From the NCBI GenBank assembly GCA_023678885.1, contig CM043000.1, forward strand, positions 21,188,729 to 21,252,728: a stretch of DNA of 64,000 nucleotides. Direction: 5' to 3'. This DNA comes from Pogostemon cablin (lineage: Eukaryota > Streptophyta > Magnoliopsida > Lamiales > Lamiaceae). Positions 46,133 through 57,711 of the stretch are shown one piece after another. Below the pieces are notes generated by a model, which ran no database searches, was not told the origin of the DNA, and was given only the letters and a program-made list of their open reading frames with translations. Numbering within the stretch: position 1 is the stretch's first letter; every line of letters starts with the position of its first letter. A program made the position numbers and the translations under genes.

Positions 46133-48701
46133 CTAATCATCACCATTAGAAGATGGAGGAAAAGCAGGTGCAGGAGAAGGTGTATCATCATCAGTCTGAT
46201 TAACAGGCTTAAATCCCAGCTTAGTAATCATCTCTTTTGCAATCAGCTCATTTGCTTTGTCTGAAGGATGGTACTCATCCCAGAACACGTGCTTGCTCCT
46301 GTCCTTGCACAGCGTCGACGCCGGAATGCACGTCAGTGCCGGTCGGATCTTACCGAACGAACAGCAAGGCGAATCGGAGTTACTGAACCCTATATCATTC
46401 AAAAATAACGTTAAAACGTGCCATGCATGGCTAAAAAATTAATTATTTTTTAAGCTAATTAATGAATAAAAATGTTTAGAGAATTTTCTGTTAGTTTTTT
46501 TTTATGAAAAACTGAACGTAAAAAAATATACAATTATTAAGAAGCATATCAATTATTAAATTACAACGTTCATGCATTCCAATCCAACTATCTGCCTCAA
46601 GAGTAGTTGACAGTCTTGTGTAGGAGTTGATTTAAATTATTATGGCAAATTCTTGTTTCTTTTTTTGTAAGGGATGAGTACCCTTGTACTCAACTTTGCC
46701 GATTCAAAAAAATATATATTAAGAAACATATAGTATACACTATTGAATTTATTCATTAGGTATGCTACTCCTATTCGGGAATTTATTCCAATTTAAAGTA
46801 AGATGGAAGCTAGTGATAGACATATGGATATGCATTATTTGGTCTTTATGGAGAAGTAGAAACAAAGTAATGTTTGAGGAGAGTGAATGGAACGAAGAGA
46901 AAATGCTTGAGGAGATCAAATCACATGTTTGGTTTTGGTGGGTTTGGAGAAGGAAATGGCTCAAAAGAGACATTGATTATTAAGATTGGGTTGCAGATCA
47001 TTGTTATTGTTTAGAAGAAATTTAATATTGTTGCTTTTGATATGTTTGTAGTTGATCTGAATCACTATTTTGTTGATACATTGTAGACTTGTTCTTTTAG
47101 AAATGACAAGACTCATGCCCTAATGAAATATAATTCGTTTTTCCAAAAACAAAGTATACACTATTGAATAAAAATTTATACACATATGAATGCATGTGTG
47201 CACTAGAATTCACAGGGTATAAACTCTTTTTTTAAATCTTGAAGTAATTAATCTTACCATATTTGTTGGGATTGGTGATCAGATCGTTGACGACGTCGTA
47301 TGCATCTCCAAATCTGAAGGTTGCATTAGGTAGGGTGGTTGATAGTTGTGTGACTAGTTTACTAGTTTCTTGGTTGAAGCTAAGGGCTAAGTTGTTGGTC
47401 CTATCTTGACATCCACCTGATGTACTAAGCACTCTTTGAAGTGGGATGCATCCCATTGGTCCTAACCCGAACACCATTACTTTCCTCGCGCCTAGTCCGT
47501 GCAGTAACTACAGATCACACCGACAAACGACTAGTTAGTGGGTCTAGATTTCCTGTGCCAACCAACTGGATGAATATACGTATTATTCATCCAGCAGGTG
47601 GTACAGAAGATGTTACAGTAAAGTGTCACAGTAACTCTGGTTCCCTAGTCGACACATATACTATATGATCAAACAGTAACTCTGGTGCCCTAGTCAACAT
47701 ATATACTATATGATCAAATGTAGGGCTTACTTTGAGTTGATCTCCGAGTGTTTCCATTAAATATTGTATGAAGGTGGAGTCAGAATAGGACCACGAATCG
47801 CGATAAACGGGCATTAAGTAGTTGTTGATGAAATCGTTGCTTCCAAGTGCAACAACGTAACGAGCATCTTGGAAGAACTTTTCAGCTTCAGTTTCTCCAA
47901 TCTTGGCTGTTATTAGATCTTGTGTTCCTTTAAACAACTCTATTTGTTTGTACAATCCAAACCTTTGAACCTGAACACAAACAAACATATTAATTCGTAT
48001 TTACCATAAAAACACCTCAGAAAAAAAAAATATTCTAATTCAACATCTCAAAAGTAAACATCAATTTCAAGGGTGTCATAATGTCATTCCTTCTTTTCAC
48101 ACATAACATATTTTATACTTTATTTATAACCTAAAAATATCAAATTATCCCCCAAAAGTCAATAAAGTTACTCAAAAAACAACGTTTTCTTAATATCCGT
48201 GGTACAGTAAAAGTGAACGATTTAGTGGGACGGAGGGAGTATATAAGGATTCAGACTCACAAAGTATGACCCTGTCTCATTCAAAATGCCACCACCTCCG
48301 GAGGCGAAGTTCACTCCATTTTCGAGTATAACATCTTCATTCAGGGATGGATCCAGGAATGCCGGTGGCCTCGGAAGTCCCATGTTGTCTCCTGTTGGAA
48401 CAACATATGAATGCAGGTTCTTACATGGATCATGATATGCATGTTAGATGAAGAACATGTTACCTATAATGTCAGCCACAGTTCTGCCATTAGAGAACCT
48501 TCCATTAGGCAATCCGTTGGCGAAATCGATGCCATACCAAGGGAGGCTAGCTCGAGCAAGGCTCTTGGCCAGATAATTGTTGTTACCGACGTCGGAAAGC
48601 GAATCGCCGAAGATGAACTGCACGATCTTGCCGTTGAATCCAGGGAGGTGTAATAATGTGATGATCAAGAAAGAAAGTACTAGTGATGTATGGGGTCTCA
48701 T
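46133..48701 (-). CDS. Secreted GDSL esterase/lipase (At1g74460-like)
   Basis: Five exons on the minus strand (48464-48701, 48261-48391, 47731-47970, 47258-47507, 46133-46389) join at GT..AG sites into 371 aa. A signal peptide (about 1-24) precedes the SGNH blocks: block I FGDSLSDVGNNN with Ser34, block II NGVNFASGGGG, block III ALGSNDF with Asn168, and block V DEYHPSD with Asp324 and His327. The catalytic set is intact. Family members hydrolyse ester bonds of lipids or cell-wall esters in the apoplast; the substrate here is unknown. Similarity to Arabidopsis At1g74460 (about 366 aa) runs along the full length, from memory. Intron 4 contains two retroposed insertions and intron 3 a tandem duplication. 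The C-terminal tail is Pro/Ser-rich. Confidence 0.9.
46550..46717 (+). mobile_element. Short retroposed insertion in GDSL intron 4
   Basis: The sequence ends with GGGATGAGTACCCTTGTACTC and an A-rich tail, as non-LTR retroelement 3' ends do. It is flanked by ATTAAGAAGCATAT (46536-46549) and ATTAAGAAACATAT (46718-46731), a 14-bp duplication with one mismatch. No internal coding or clear pol III boxes were seen. Confidence 0.6.
46749..47152 (+). mobile_element. 5'-truncated LINE with 17-bp target duplication
   Basis: The fragment is bounded by the identical 17-mer AGTATACACTATTGAAT at 46732-46748 and 47153-47169. It encodes, in frame from 46762, the C-terminal tail of a plant LINE reverse-transcriptase protein (IWSLWRSRNKVMFEESEW followed by IKSHVWFWW), then about 170 bp of 3' UTR and an A-rich end. 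It lies in GDSL intron 4, antisense to the gene, directly next to the insertion at 46550-46717. Confidence 0.85.
47628..47717. repeat. Two tandem 45-bp units in GDSL intron 3
   Basis: ACAGTAACTCTGG starts at 47628 and again at 47673. The units share the rest, through ACTATATGATCAA, with few differences. Confidence 0.9.
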
Positions 48702-48876
48702 TTTGGTTGAAATTGTTTCATGTTTGTAATAAATTTGTTGGATTAAATTAAATAGGTGGTAAGAATATGAAGAGAGAGAAGGGGTTGATGAACCAACAAG
48801 AAATGATTCCGACCTACTGCTAACTACCTTGGTTTTGGATACAACCGTTGAAGCCTAACTGGACCAACTTCTAATT

Positions 48877-49187
48877 AACTCCCTCCATCTCACTATATTC
48901 AACCCTAGATACTGGAGTACTTTCTTTTTATCAAAATTTATGTCACAAATATTTTCATGCTACTTTTATGTACGTATATTAAGAAAAGTAATAACTTTTA
49001 AGTGTATTATGATATTTTTGATAATAAGTGTGTTAGGTGTATTAGGTAAAAGTGATTTTTTGTAAATAAATAAAATGTATGGAGAAAAGTGATTATGTTT
49101 GACTTTTTACTATTTTAGGAAAATGCAAACTTTTGTGGTAAAACACAAAATGAAAAATGTACTATTTGAAATATGTATAGGGAGTAT
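48877..49187. mobile_element. Stowaway-like MITE upstream of the GDSL gene
   Basis: The left end AACTCCCTCCATCTCAC and the right end ATGTATAGGGAGTATT are inverted termini. The interior is AT-rich and non-coding. Confidence 0.65.
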
Positions 49188-49570
49188 TTTCCTATTTAGT
49201 CCAAATTAAAATGGTTATTTGTATTAATCTAGTTTCTCGTGACATAATTAATGGGTTAATTTACTTTCAATTTGTGCTGGAATATCTAATTTTGATCCAA
49301 AATTATTATGTGTGGGGGGCATGTGACACTTCAGTTTGAATATATACATTATATATTCTAAAATGAAAGAGCTTTTTATATTAGTATTATTTAAATTAAT
49401 AACTTATGGGCAAAAAATATTGGTATCCAATTAATTTATGAATATATATGTATTAATGTATGCATACATACGTCACTGGCGTGTCAGTTGAGACTAGACT
49501 CAAGAGGTGATTGGAAAAGACTAAAAAGTGATTACAAAAGTTGATATTTGTATTGTGAAGCAAAAATTAA

Positions 49571-49859
49571 TACTCCCTCCGTCCCGGTATTTTTACCCGT
49601 TTGTACGGGCACGGAGATTAAGAAATTTTATTTTTTAATGTATAATGTAAGAGAAAGTATGGATAAATTAGTAATTTAAAAAGAAAAAGTAAATAAAGTT
49701 GTTGGAAATGATGAATAAAGTGTAAAAAAGTAATTAAAGCTTGAGATTGTAAAAAATAGGAAATAAAATATTATATATTTTTGCCAAATATGGAATGAGT
49801 AAAAATACGTGGGACACTCTAAAATGGAAAGTGGGTAAAAATACGTGGGACGGAAAAAA
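49571..49859. mobile_element. Stowaway-like MITE
   Basis: The left end TACTCCCTCCGTCCCGG and the right end ACGTGGGACGGAAAAAA are inverted. Internal ATTTTTACCC and GGGTAAAAATACG also pair. The open frame on the minus strand here is accidental. Confidence 0.7.
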
Positions 49860-51252
49860 TTTGAATTGTTTATTAAACAATTAAATAAAATTATAATTCT
49901 GTATAAATCAATGATGAAAGAAGTGCAGTGCAAAGTTAGTTTAATACAGATTTATAAACATTTTAATACATTAATACGTTAGTAAATTGATAATTTTGTT
50001 TATTTTTTATGACTTGAAAAGCATATCTAGCTATTAGAATGAGTATAAATCATGATTAATTTAAATTTAATATTTTGTACCACATGGCCAAAGGGCAATT
50101 TCATATACTTTACCTTTAGATTGCATGCTTTTTGCACTCAAAATATTTTGGCAAATTATTATTATGGACCTAATTGCTCCGTGTAATTACTTTTAAAAAT
50201 TTATATTCTTATAAATTAAAATATATATATTAATAAAAAAAAAATATACACTTTATTAGCAAAATTTTTATATATTTTTTAATAAAAAACTGAATGTAAA
50301 AGAAATACAATTATTAAAAAATATAGTATAATTTATATTATTAAATAAAAAATTATACACACATGCATATAATATTAACTCATTATTTTTCATTTAAAAT
50401 ATAGAGTATTAATATTTTATATACCATGAAAAATTGTAGTAGCATGTGTGTGACTATAATAAAATATTTTTATCAAGAAAAAAAATTATAAGCTTTTAAA
50501 ATAACATTCATAATAATAAAATGTAAATTTTTCCAGGGAGTATAACTTTTCTCTCTAGCTAACCAAAAAATACCTCTTTTTTATTTTGTTGATTCTCTAC
50601 ACATAACTCATAAGATGCCACGTGAGTAAATAATGAGATAGGAGTATGTTTTAGTAATTTAATTAATTAATTAATGGCTCTTAGCATGCATGATTAGTCG
50701 AGGTCCTTCTTGGACATATCGAGACGCCTACCAATCTGCTTAGGCTTTACCTAAAAAATGAATCAAATCAGCTGTTTCCTATTTATTTCTTGATTAAGAA
50801 AGAGAACTATTATTTGAATAATGGAATTAAATGAGATAAGTTGATTTTGACTAATGAGAAACTAATGTTATTTTGTAGTATCATTGTCCCTCTATTTATT
50901 GTTAGTCTAATCAAATACTTTATCAGAGAATAAAAAAGTATTTAAATATTATTATTTTATATAAAATGTATAATCGTACTAATAGTAAACGATGACTAAT
51001 AGAGTTTTTTTTTTTAAATATAAGAAATTGATATCTTTAGAATATGCAACAAAAAGCCAAATAAATACTATTAGATGAGAAAAATTAGTACAAAACAATC
51101 TTGGTATGTCATTCTCACCAAATAATTATTTATTTGGCGTAGATGTATACTCAATTAGGATTTTTTATACCATTTGGTATATTATCTTATATCTTATACT
51201 GTTAGATGGATGATATACAGGAGAAAAAGAGAAATTATACCTTAAAAAGAAA

Positions 51253-51540
51253 GAGAAACTCTCTTGTGAGATGAGTTTTTTGTAAGACGGTTGTGAGACA
51301 TGTTGACATATTATTAAAATATGCTTATTATATAGGTAAAGTATGCTTATTTATGATTAAAGTATGTCAATAATGAATTATATTATAACACCCTAAAATT
51401 ATACTTTAATTCATCATTTGTCATATTTTAGAAAAACATACTTTAACAACCATTAAACATACTTTATCTATATAATAAACATATTTTAACACGTCTCACA
51501 AACCGTCTCACATGTATAATGTCTCACAAGAGAATTTGTC
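51253..51540. mobile_element. Mutator-type MITE, copy 1
   Basis: The ends GAGAAACTCTCTTGTGAGA and GTCTCACAAGAGAATTTGTC are inverted repeats. The flanks AAAAAGAAA (51244-51252) and AAAAAGGAA (51541-51549) match at 8 of 9 bases. The 288-bp body contains repeated AAAGTATG/CATACTTT words. The same family occurs in opposite orientation at 59241-59529. Confidence 0.8.
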
Positions 51541-52285
51541 AAAAAGGAATACTAGCTTAAACTTAAAGACAACAGTTGTATTTCTTTTCCTTCTTACGTA
51601 TCAATCATGTAACGTATGATATAAAAGACAATGAACGAAAATGGGACAGAAGATATAATATGATGTATACTGATCTATCAAATGTACTTGTTTGCATTTC
51701 TAAGCTTACATTTTCTATTATTATTATAATTACTTGGTTTTTATAGATATAAAATAAAGACAAATTCTCTATCCGATGCGCAAATTTAAATTTGTGCATT
51801 GACATTCAAAACTTACTATATATTTGTAAATAAAAAATAATAAAAATTTATATACTTTGTTAATGTTTTTTTCTAAATATTTTTAATAAAAAACTAAATA
51901 TAAATAAAGTTATAAAATTTATTAGGAGTTTTCTAGGAATTCAATTCACGCACTCTATTTAATTAAGTGTGCAATTCACACAAGTTTGCCATCACCCAAA
52001 TATCTCTTCAAGAATCAACTTTTTCCCTTTTTTGTAATTTTATGGTTATATAGAGTAAAAAACCTGAAAACATAATATTCGAACACTTAAAAATTAATAT
52101 AAAAAGAAAAAACATGGGGTTAGTTGTAGAGATGACATACGTGTATGTAGATTAAATCGACGGCTTACGACGGAGAAAATTAGGATACGCTTAACCAAAT
52201 ACACGCACTCCAGTGTGTAAACTTTTCCTTTTTACCAAAACCCTCCATCCCCATTTCTGTTCAATCGGTGTTTCCCCCCTTAAAG

Positions 52286-53526
52286 GTAACTCTTCAATCC
52301 TCCCCTTTTTCTGTTTACCCAATTCTCTTCTGCCTCAGTTCTTATCTTTTTGATTCATTACTTATTTGAATTGAAGGGTGTTTCGATTATTTAACTGGTT
52401 TACCTCCTAGATCTGTTGCATTATATTGTTTGGTAATCTTTGTTGGATTATAAATTGTTGAATTTTTGTTTAAATATCAAATTTTTTTTTTTTTTTGCTA
52501 TCAGTTGTTGATTTTAATTTTGTGATATTGGGTGTCACGCAGAAATGTAGCTTCTTAGTTGAATTTTGCTCTCGTTGTTGTGAACTGTGATTAGTAATAG
52601 ATCTGAAGCTGTCGTTTCGATTTTAATGGGTTTAAGTGGTTGCTGATGTGAAAATCTATGTGATTTATGTTCAATATTTCTGCATGTAAATGTTATCTCA
52701 AGTTAGTTCTTTTTTTTAATATTTATTTCTTCTGATTCTTAGTTGTACTAGTTTCTATATCATCTGAGAATAGGAGTTATCAAGATTTAGCAGCTCAAAT
52801 TGTATGTTGGTTGGAATTCACCACCTTTTTCAATTGTTATTGTTTATATAGATAAGTGAGTTCTTGTAGATCTGAGATTGGAACATTGATACACAAAAAG
52901 AGTAGATCGATCCAGTGAAAACTAAATAGTGCATGAGATCTAAGAATGAAAACATTGAAAAACTCAAGGTTTGTAGGTGAAAACTATACATGCTTCTAGT
53001 AAGTTAGTTGCAGATTTTCGACAGGGCATTGCCTTTTATCCTATGACAATTAGCACGTGTTCACTTCATCACTTTTCAATGTTTTCTTCATGAAGACGAC
53101 AAGTAGACATTTCTAGTACCCTATCAATCTCTAGAACTTCTCCTTGATAGACATAATATGGAGTGTTTTGTCTTTTCTAACGGGGGGTTGAGACTCGAAT
53201 GTTCTGTCTGAGTTACTGTTGAAGTTGAAGAACTCTGGTTGGGTTGTATAATATCATGGGGTTTCTTGATCAGTCAGCCTCTTTGTCTATTCAATATTCA
53301 TATGCATCATACCAAATGTTGACGTATGATACACCTATTGTATGTGGCCTGGTTGCTGAATTAGATCTATTGTGTTTTGGTTGAAACTTGCAAACAGAAT
53401 CCGTTGCTCCACGACTTCCTTTAAGGATTTATCATGAATGATTAACATGTATTTTTAGTTTGTTGAAGGTTGCATTTGTTGAGTGGTCCCTTTCTTGTCC
53501 TGAGAATGTTTAAATTTAATATGCAG
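52286..53526 (+). other. Intron in the 5' leader of the MDH gene
   Basis: Donor AAAG/GTAACT at 52286 and acceptor ATATGCAG at 53526 bracket T-rich, intron-like DNA. The remaining leader of 14 bases precedes the ATG. A transcript would confirm it; the call rests on splice motifs and composition. Confidence 0.6.
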
Positions 53527-53540
53527 ATTGCGATTGGGAG

Positions 53541-54776
53541 ATGGCAGCAACATCAGCAACCAGTTTTTCCTTTGGATCCACGGAGTCTCTTGGGCCCAAA
53601 GTTGGCCCTACTCAGTCAAGGGCCATTAGCTACAAGGTGAACACAAAGAACTACCTTGGGAGTTTCAGTGGCCTCAAAGCAGCTTCATCTTTGAATTGTG
53701 AATCACAATCTTCATTCTTAGGTGGTGAAAGCACACTCGCCCTCAAGCATTCTTACAGTACAAGGGCCCAGAAAAGTGTCGAGAGATCTTACAGTTATGT
53801 TCAGCCTCATGCATCTTATAAAGTGGCGATTCTTGGAGCTTCTGGTGGTATAGGCCAACCACTAGCCCTTCTGATCAAGATGTCACCACTAGTTTCTACA
53901 TTAAACCTTTATGATATAGCAAATGTGAAAGGAGTTGCTGCTGATCTCAGCCACTGCAATACCCCATCTCAGGTTGCCGATTTTACAGGGGCATCTGAGT
54001 TGGCCAAGTGTTTGCAAGGTGTTAACGTTGTCGTGATACCAGCTGGTGTTCCAAGGAAGCCAGGAATGACTCGTGATGACCTCTTCAACATCAATGCCAA
54101 CATAGTGAAAACCTTGATCGAGGCTGTTGCTGATAATTGCCCTGATGCATTCATCCACATCATTAGCAATCCGGTCAACTCCACCGTTCCAATTGCTGCT
54201 GAGGTTTTGAAACAAAAAGGCGTTTATGATCCGAAGAAGCTCTTTGGTGTTACAACTCTAGATGTTGTCCGAGCAAATACTTTCGTTGCTCAGAAGAAAA
54301 ACCTGAAGCTCATTGATGTTGATGTCCCTGTCATTGGCGGTCATGCAGGAATTACAATCTTACCCCTGTTGTCGAAGACAAAGCCATCTGTTGCTTTTAC
54401 CGATGAAGAAGTGCAAGAACTAACCGTGAGAATTCAGAATGCAGGGACCGAAGTAGTCGAGGCAAAAGCAGGAGCAGGGTCCGCCACCCTTTCTATGGCG
54501 TATTCTGCTGCACGATTTGTCGAGTCTTCACTCCGAGCTCTTGATGGGGATACAGATGTCTATGAATGCTCTTATATCCAATCTGACCTGACCGAACTGC
54601 CCTTCTTTGCCTCAAGAATTAAGCTCGGGAGGAACGGGGTGGAGGCCGTGATTTCGTCTGAGCTTCAAGGATTAACCGACTATGAACAGAAGGCTCTGGA
54701 AGCTCTGAAGCCGGAGCTGAAGGCGAGCATCGAGAAAGGCGTAGCTTTCGTCCAGAAGCAACCTGTCACTGCATAA
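53541..54776 (+). CDS. Plastidial NAD-dependent malate dehydrogenase
   Basis: An intron-less 411-aa frame. About 80-90 residues of Ser-rich chloroplast transit peptide precede the mature enzyme. GASGGIG (99-105) is the NAD-binding glycine loop, followed by the acidic LNLYDIA. PRKPGMTR (171-178) supplies substrate-binding arginines, DVVRAN (241-246) a third, and IGGHAG (266-271) the catalytic His268. It interconverts malate and oxaloacetate with NAD in the stroma and supports redox export and embryo/plastid development. Full-length similarity and position match Arabidopsis At3g47520 (pNAD-MDH, 403 aa, from memory). It is tail-to-tail with the PPR gene, with 251 bp between the stop codons. Confidence 0.95.
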   Translation: MAATSATSFSFGSTESLGPKVGPTQSRAISYKVNTKNYLGSFSGLKAASSLNCESQSSFLGGESTLALKHSYSTRAQKSVERSYSYVQPHASYKVAILGASGGIGQPLALLIKMSPLVSTLNLYDIANVKGVAADLSHCNTPSQVADFTGASELAKCLQGVNVVVIPAGVPRKPGMTRDDLFNINANIVKTLIEAVADNCPDAFIHIISNPVNSTVPIAAEVLKQKGVYDPKKLFGVTTLDVVRANTFVAQKKNLKLIDVDVPVIGGHAGITILPLLSKTKPSVAFTDEEVQELTVRIQNAGTEVVEAKAGAGSATLSMAYSAARFVESSLRALDGDTDVYECSYIQSDLTELPFFASRIKLGRNGVEAVISSELQGLTDYEQKALEALKPELKASIEKGVAFVQKQPVTA

Positions 54777-55027
54777 ATTCTCACTACAGATGAAGTATCT
54801 TCGAGTTAAAATAAATTATGCGGCTGTTTCGAATTCATGATGGATCTATGTCCAGTTTTGTAGGCAACTTATTGATTGGTGTTTTCCTCCCTTTTAATTT
54901 TGGTTATACACATAATTAGCATCTAGTGTTGTAGAAGATGTCCTAAGCATGGTTCTAGATGTTTGGAAATAACTTTGAAAGAAAGCAGAAACTGTCTGTT
55001 TTCTTACATTCTAAAATAATTTATTGT

Positions 55028-56877
55028 TTACCAATAATCATTACAAGAACAGCACCCCTCTCGAAAATGGTGAAAGCGATTGCGATCTCTAACAACAACC
55101 TTCCTATTATAAACTGCAGATAAAATCTTACAGAAGTTATGACAATCTCTGCAGATGCGAAGGTCTTTTGCAACTCTTATTGTACTACCAGGTGGTGTGG
55201 CAAGAACTCCGAAAGCAACAGCCAGTTTCTCACTGTGGTACGACAACTCGAACGAGTTGCTCTTCGACTCCCCATTCTGCAGCTCGTTTGTCACCTCTAC
55301 TACATAACCGGCGATCCTTAGTTGTTGATTGATCTCCCCAAGCATTTTGTATATTTCCTTCTTTCTTGAGTGAGAGACGTCGTCTGCATGAAATTCATGC
55401 AGACGCCCTTTGATCTCAATCGTGCTCGATGCTGGTGTTGTGTGAATTCCTTTCTCCTTCATCATTTTCCTCACTTCTATCACCTGTGAAAGATTGCAAT
55501 TGTCTAATGAATACCATTTTCAAGAGAAAGAAAAAGCTTGAAATCACTACTTGGATTTACCTTGTCGGAGTTCCCAGATGAGGAATAGATGTTCGATAAG
55601 AGAACATAATCCCCTGCTTCTTGAGCCTTGATTTCAACAAGATGCTCGACAACTCGTTCTCCTAGAGCAACGTCGCTATGAATTCTACAAGCTCCAAGCA
55701 ACGTCCTCCACATTGCTGCGTCTGGTTTGATCCTCATCGAACGAATCAGCTCATAAGCCTCGTCTAACAAACCAGCACGACCCAAGAGATCAACCATGCA
55801 TCCGTAATGGTGAATGTTGGGTGGAACTCCATAAGCTTTCCTCATAGCTTGGAAAAGCATACGACCTTGGTCAACTAGCCCCGAGTGACTACAAGCCGAT
55901 AGAACTCCGGTGAACGTTTGATCATCGGGTGATATACCCTCCCTTTGCATCTGTTGGAAAGCTTCAACCGCGTCTCTGCCATAACCATTACTGGCTAAAC
56001 CTGAAATCAAAGCTGTCCACGATACGACATTTCGTTCAACCATCCTGTCGAACACCTCATATGCTTTCTCAATGCATCCACAACGTGAATACATTGCTAT
56101 AAGAGAATTACACAGATTGGTTGCGTGGAGAAGACCATGCTCTGCAATATGATTATGAACCTTCTGACCCCATTCCAATGCATTCAAGCTCCCACAAGCC
56201 TGAAGAACATGCAAACAAGTGACATCATCAGGTTGACATTCGATTGATTTTGTCATCGCATCAAACATCCCCAACACATCGCGGGTCCGTTTGTTACGAA
56301 TATAACAAGAAATCAACACGTTCCAAGCAACGGTATCTCGGTGAGACATTTCATCGAACACTTTACAGGCCTCGCTCCCCTTGTGTAAACTCGAGTAGAA
56401 ATCCATCAATGTCGTCAACAAAAGGGCATCCGATGAATACCCGTTTCTCCATATCTCCGCGTGAATTTGAATTCCACCAGACCAAGACTCCATCTTCGTG
56501 CAACACTTCAAAGCAACAGTAGCAGACAATGCGTTCGGCGAAATGCCGGAATGAAGTAATTCATGGTACAACAGAAAGCCTTTGCGAGCTGAATCACGGT
56601 TCAAGGAATGAGCTTTGATGATGGTGTTGTATAAGGAAACGTTGGGATTGGGAAAGGCGGAAAAGATTCTATAAGAGTAGGATAAATCGCGCAGGGCGAA
56701 ACGAGAGAGAAAGGAGAGGAAAACGGCGGGATTGTAATAATAAGAGGAGCGAAGGAGTGGAGAGTAGAGCTGGAGGAGATGGGAGTTTGTGGAGCATCTG
56801 TTTATGAGGGAAATGATCGTCTTCTCCAGATGGGCGGCGTTCATCGGACCTCCGCCTTGCAACGCTAATTGAACCAC
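55028..56877 (-). CDS. DYW-type pentatricopeptide repeat protein (At3g47530-like)
   Basis: Two exons (55561-56877 and 55028-55483) are joined by a 77-bp phase-0 intron at SDK/VIEVRK, giving 590 aa, against about 591 recalled for At3g47530. PLS-type PPR repeats (about 70-430) lead into the E/E+ region and a full DYW domain with YHSEKLA, CRDCHNFCK and terminal CSCNDYW. Such proteins act in C-to-U RNA editing in plastids or mitochondria; the target transcript is not predictable here. Reading past the first exon without splicing meets a stop after about 18 codons, so the intron is required. A second Met at residue 12 could be an alternative start. Neighbourhood with plastid NAD-MDH repeats the Arabidopsis arrangement. 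Confidence 0.92.
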
Positions 56878-57711
56878 TGCATATTTAGGCGCTTAAAAAT
56901 ACAGCCGCTGTTCCAAATATAGAACGAGCTAATCGAGAGCTCTGCTGGACCAGTGAATATTTGAGCTTGAGTTCGAATTGACTTATACTCGAATTGAGCA
57001 GGTCGAGATAATGCTCAATTATTTTAATAATTATAATATTTTTTAATTAATTATAATAATTATTAAATTAAATAACAAATATCGTAAAAATATATTAATT
57101 AAAAACCGATAAAGCTTGATTAACTTGACTTGTTTTATCTTAACAAGCTCGACTCGACTCTAAAATGCTCGAGCGATTTCAAACACGCTTAACTTATTTC
57201 TTATCAATGACCGCACAATCCGAGTATATAACTATTTATCCTCACTCAACTCAGATAATGATAAATAATAACTTTAATTCTAATTAAACTTGTAATCCCT
57301 CTTGTGCCACATAGTGATCCACCCTTTCCTCGATCTAGCGTCAAACAATATAATTACCATCTGAAACACAAACAAAATGCCCTATATATAACTTATGTCA
57401 GTATCTTTATAACCGGATCAAAGATTAAATTAGTGTCCTCAATGGTTTGAGGTTGAACCAGTCGAACCGACGATTCAACCAAAAAAACAAAATATACTTA
57501 TATATTAATTATATTTAAAATAACCATTAAAATAAATAATTTAATAATTTTTTTTTTTTTAAAAAAAGTATACATGGCTGCTCCATTAAGCCCATCAGGC
57601 CCACAGCCCACCAATATCACCAATATTATTAATTTACTCCATAAGTTAAAGATGGGTCCAAAGTCGAATAAAATTTGAATACGAAGACTGAGGTTTTCAT
57701 CCTCATCTATC
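56878..57711. other. Promoter side of the PPR gene and spacer
   Basis: AT-rich DNA with CTCGA-rich words near 56950-57200; no gene recognised. Confidence 0.5.

Larger units (their letters stand above)
48702..53540. other. Spacer between GDSL and MDH, with MITEs and the MDH leader
   Basis: The GDSL promoter lies near 48702-48870. Two Stowaway-like elements (48877-49187, 49571-49859) and one Mutator-type MITE (51253-51540) follow in otherwise AT-rich DNA. From about 52190 the sequence becomes the MDH 5' region. Confidence 0.5.

Noticed and set aside
49676..49933. 85-residue minus-strand frame
   Set aside because: Lies mostly within a Stowaway-like MITE and is Phe/Tyr/Ser-rich low complexity.
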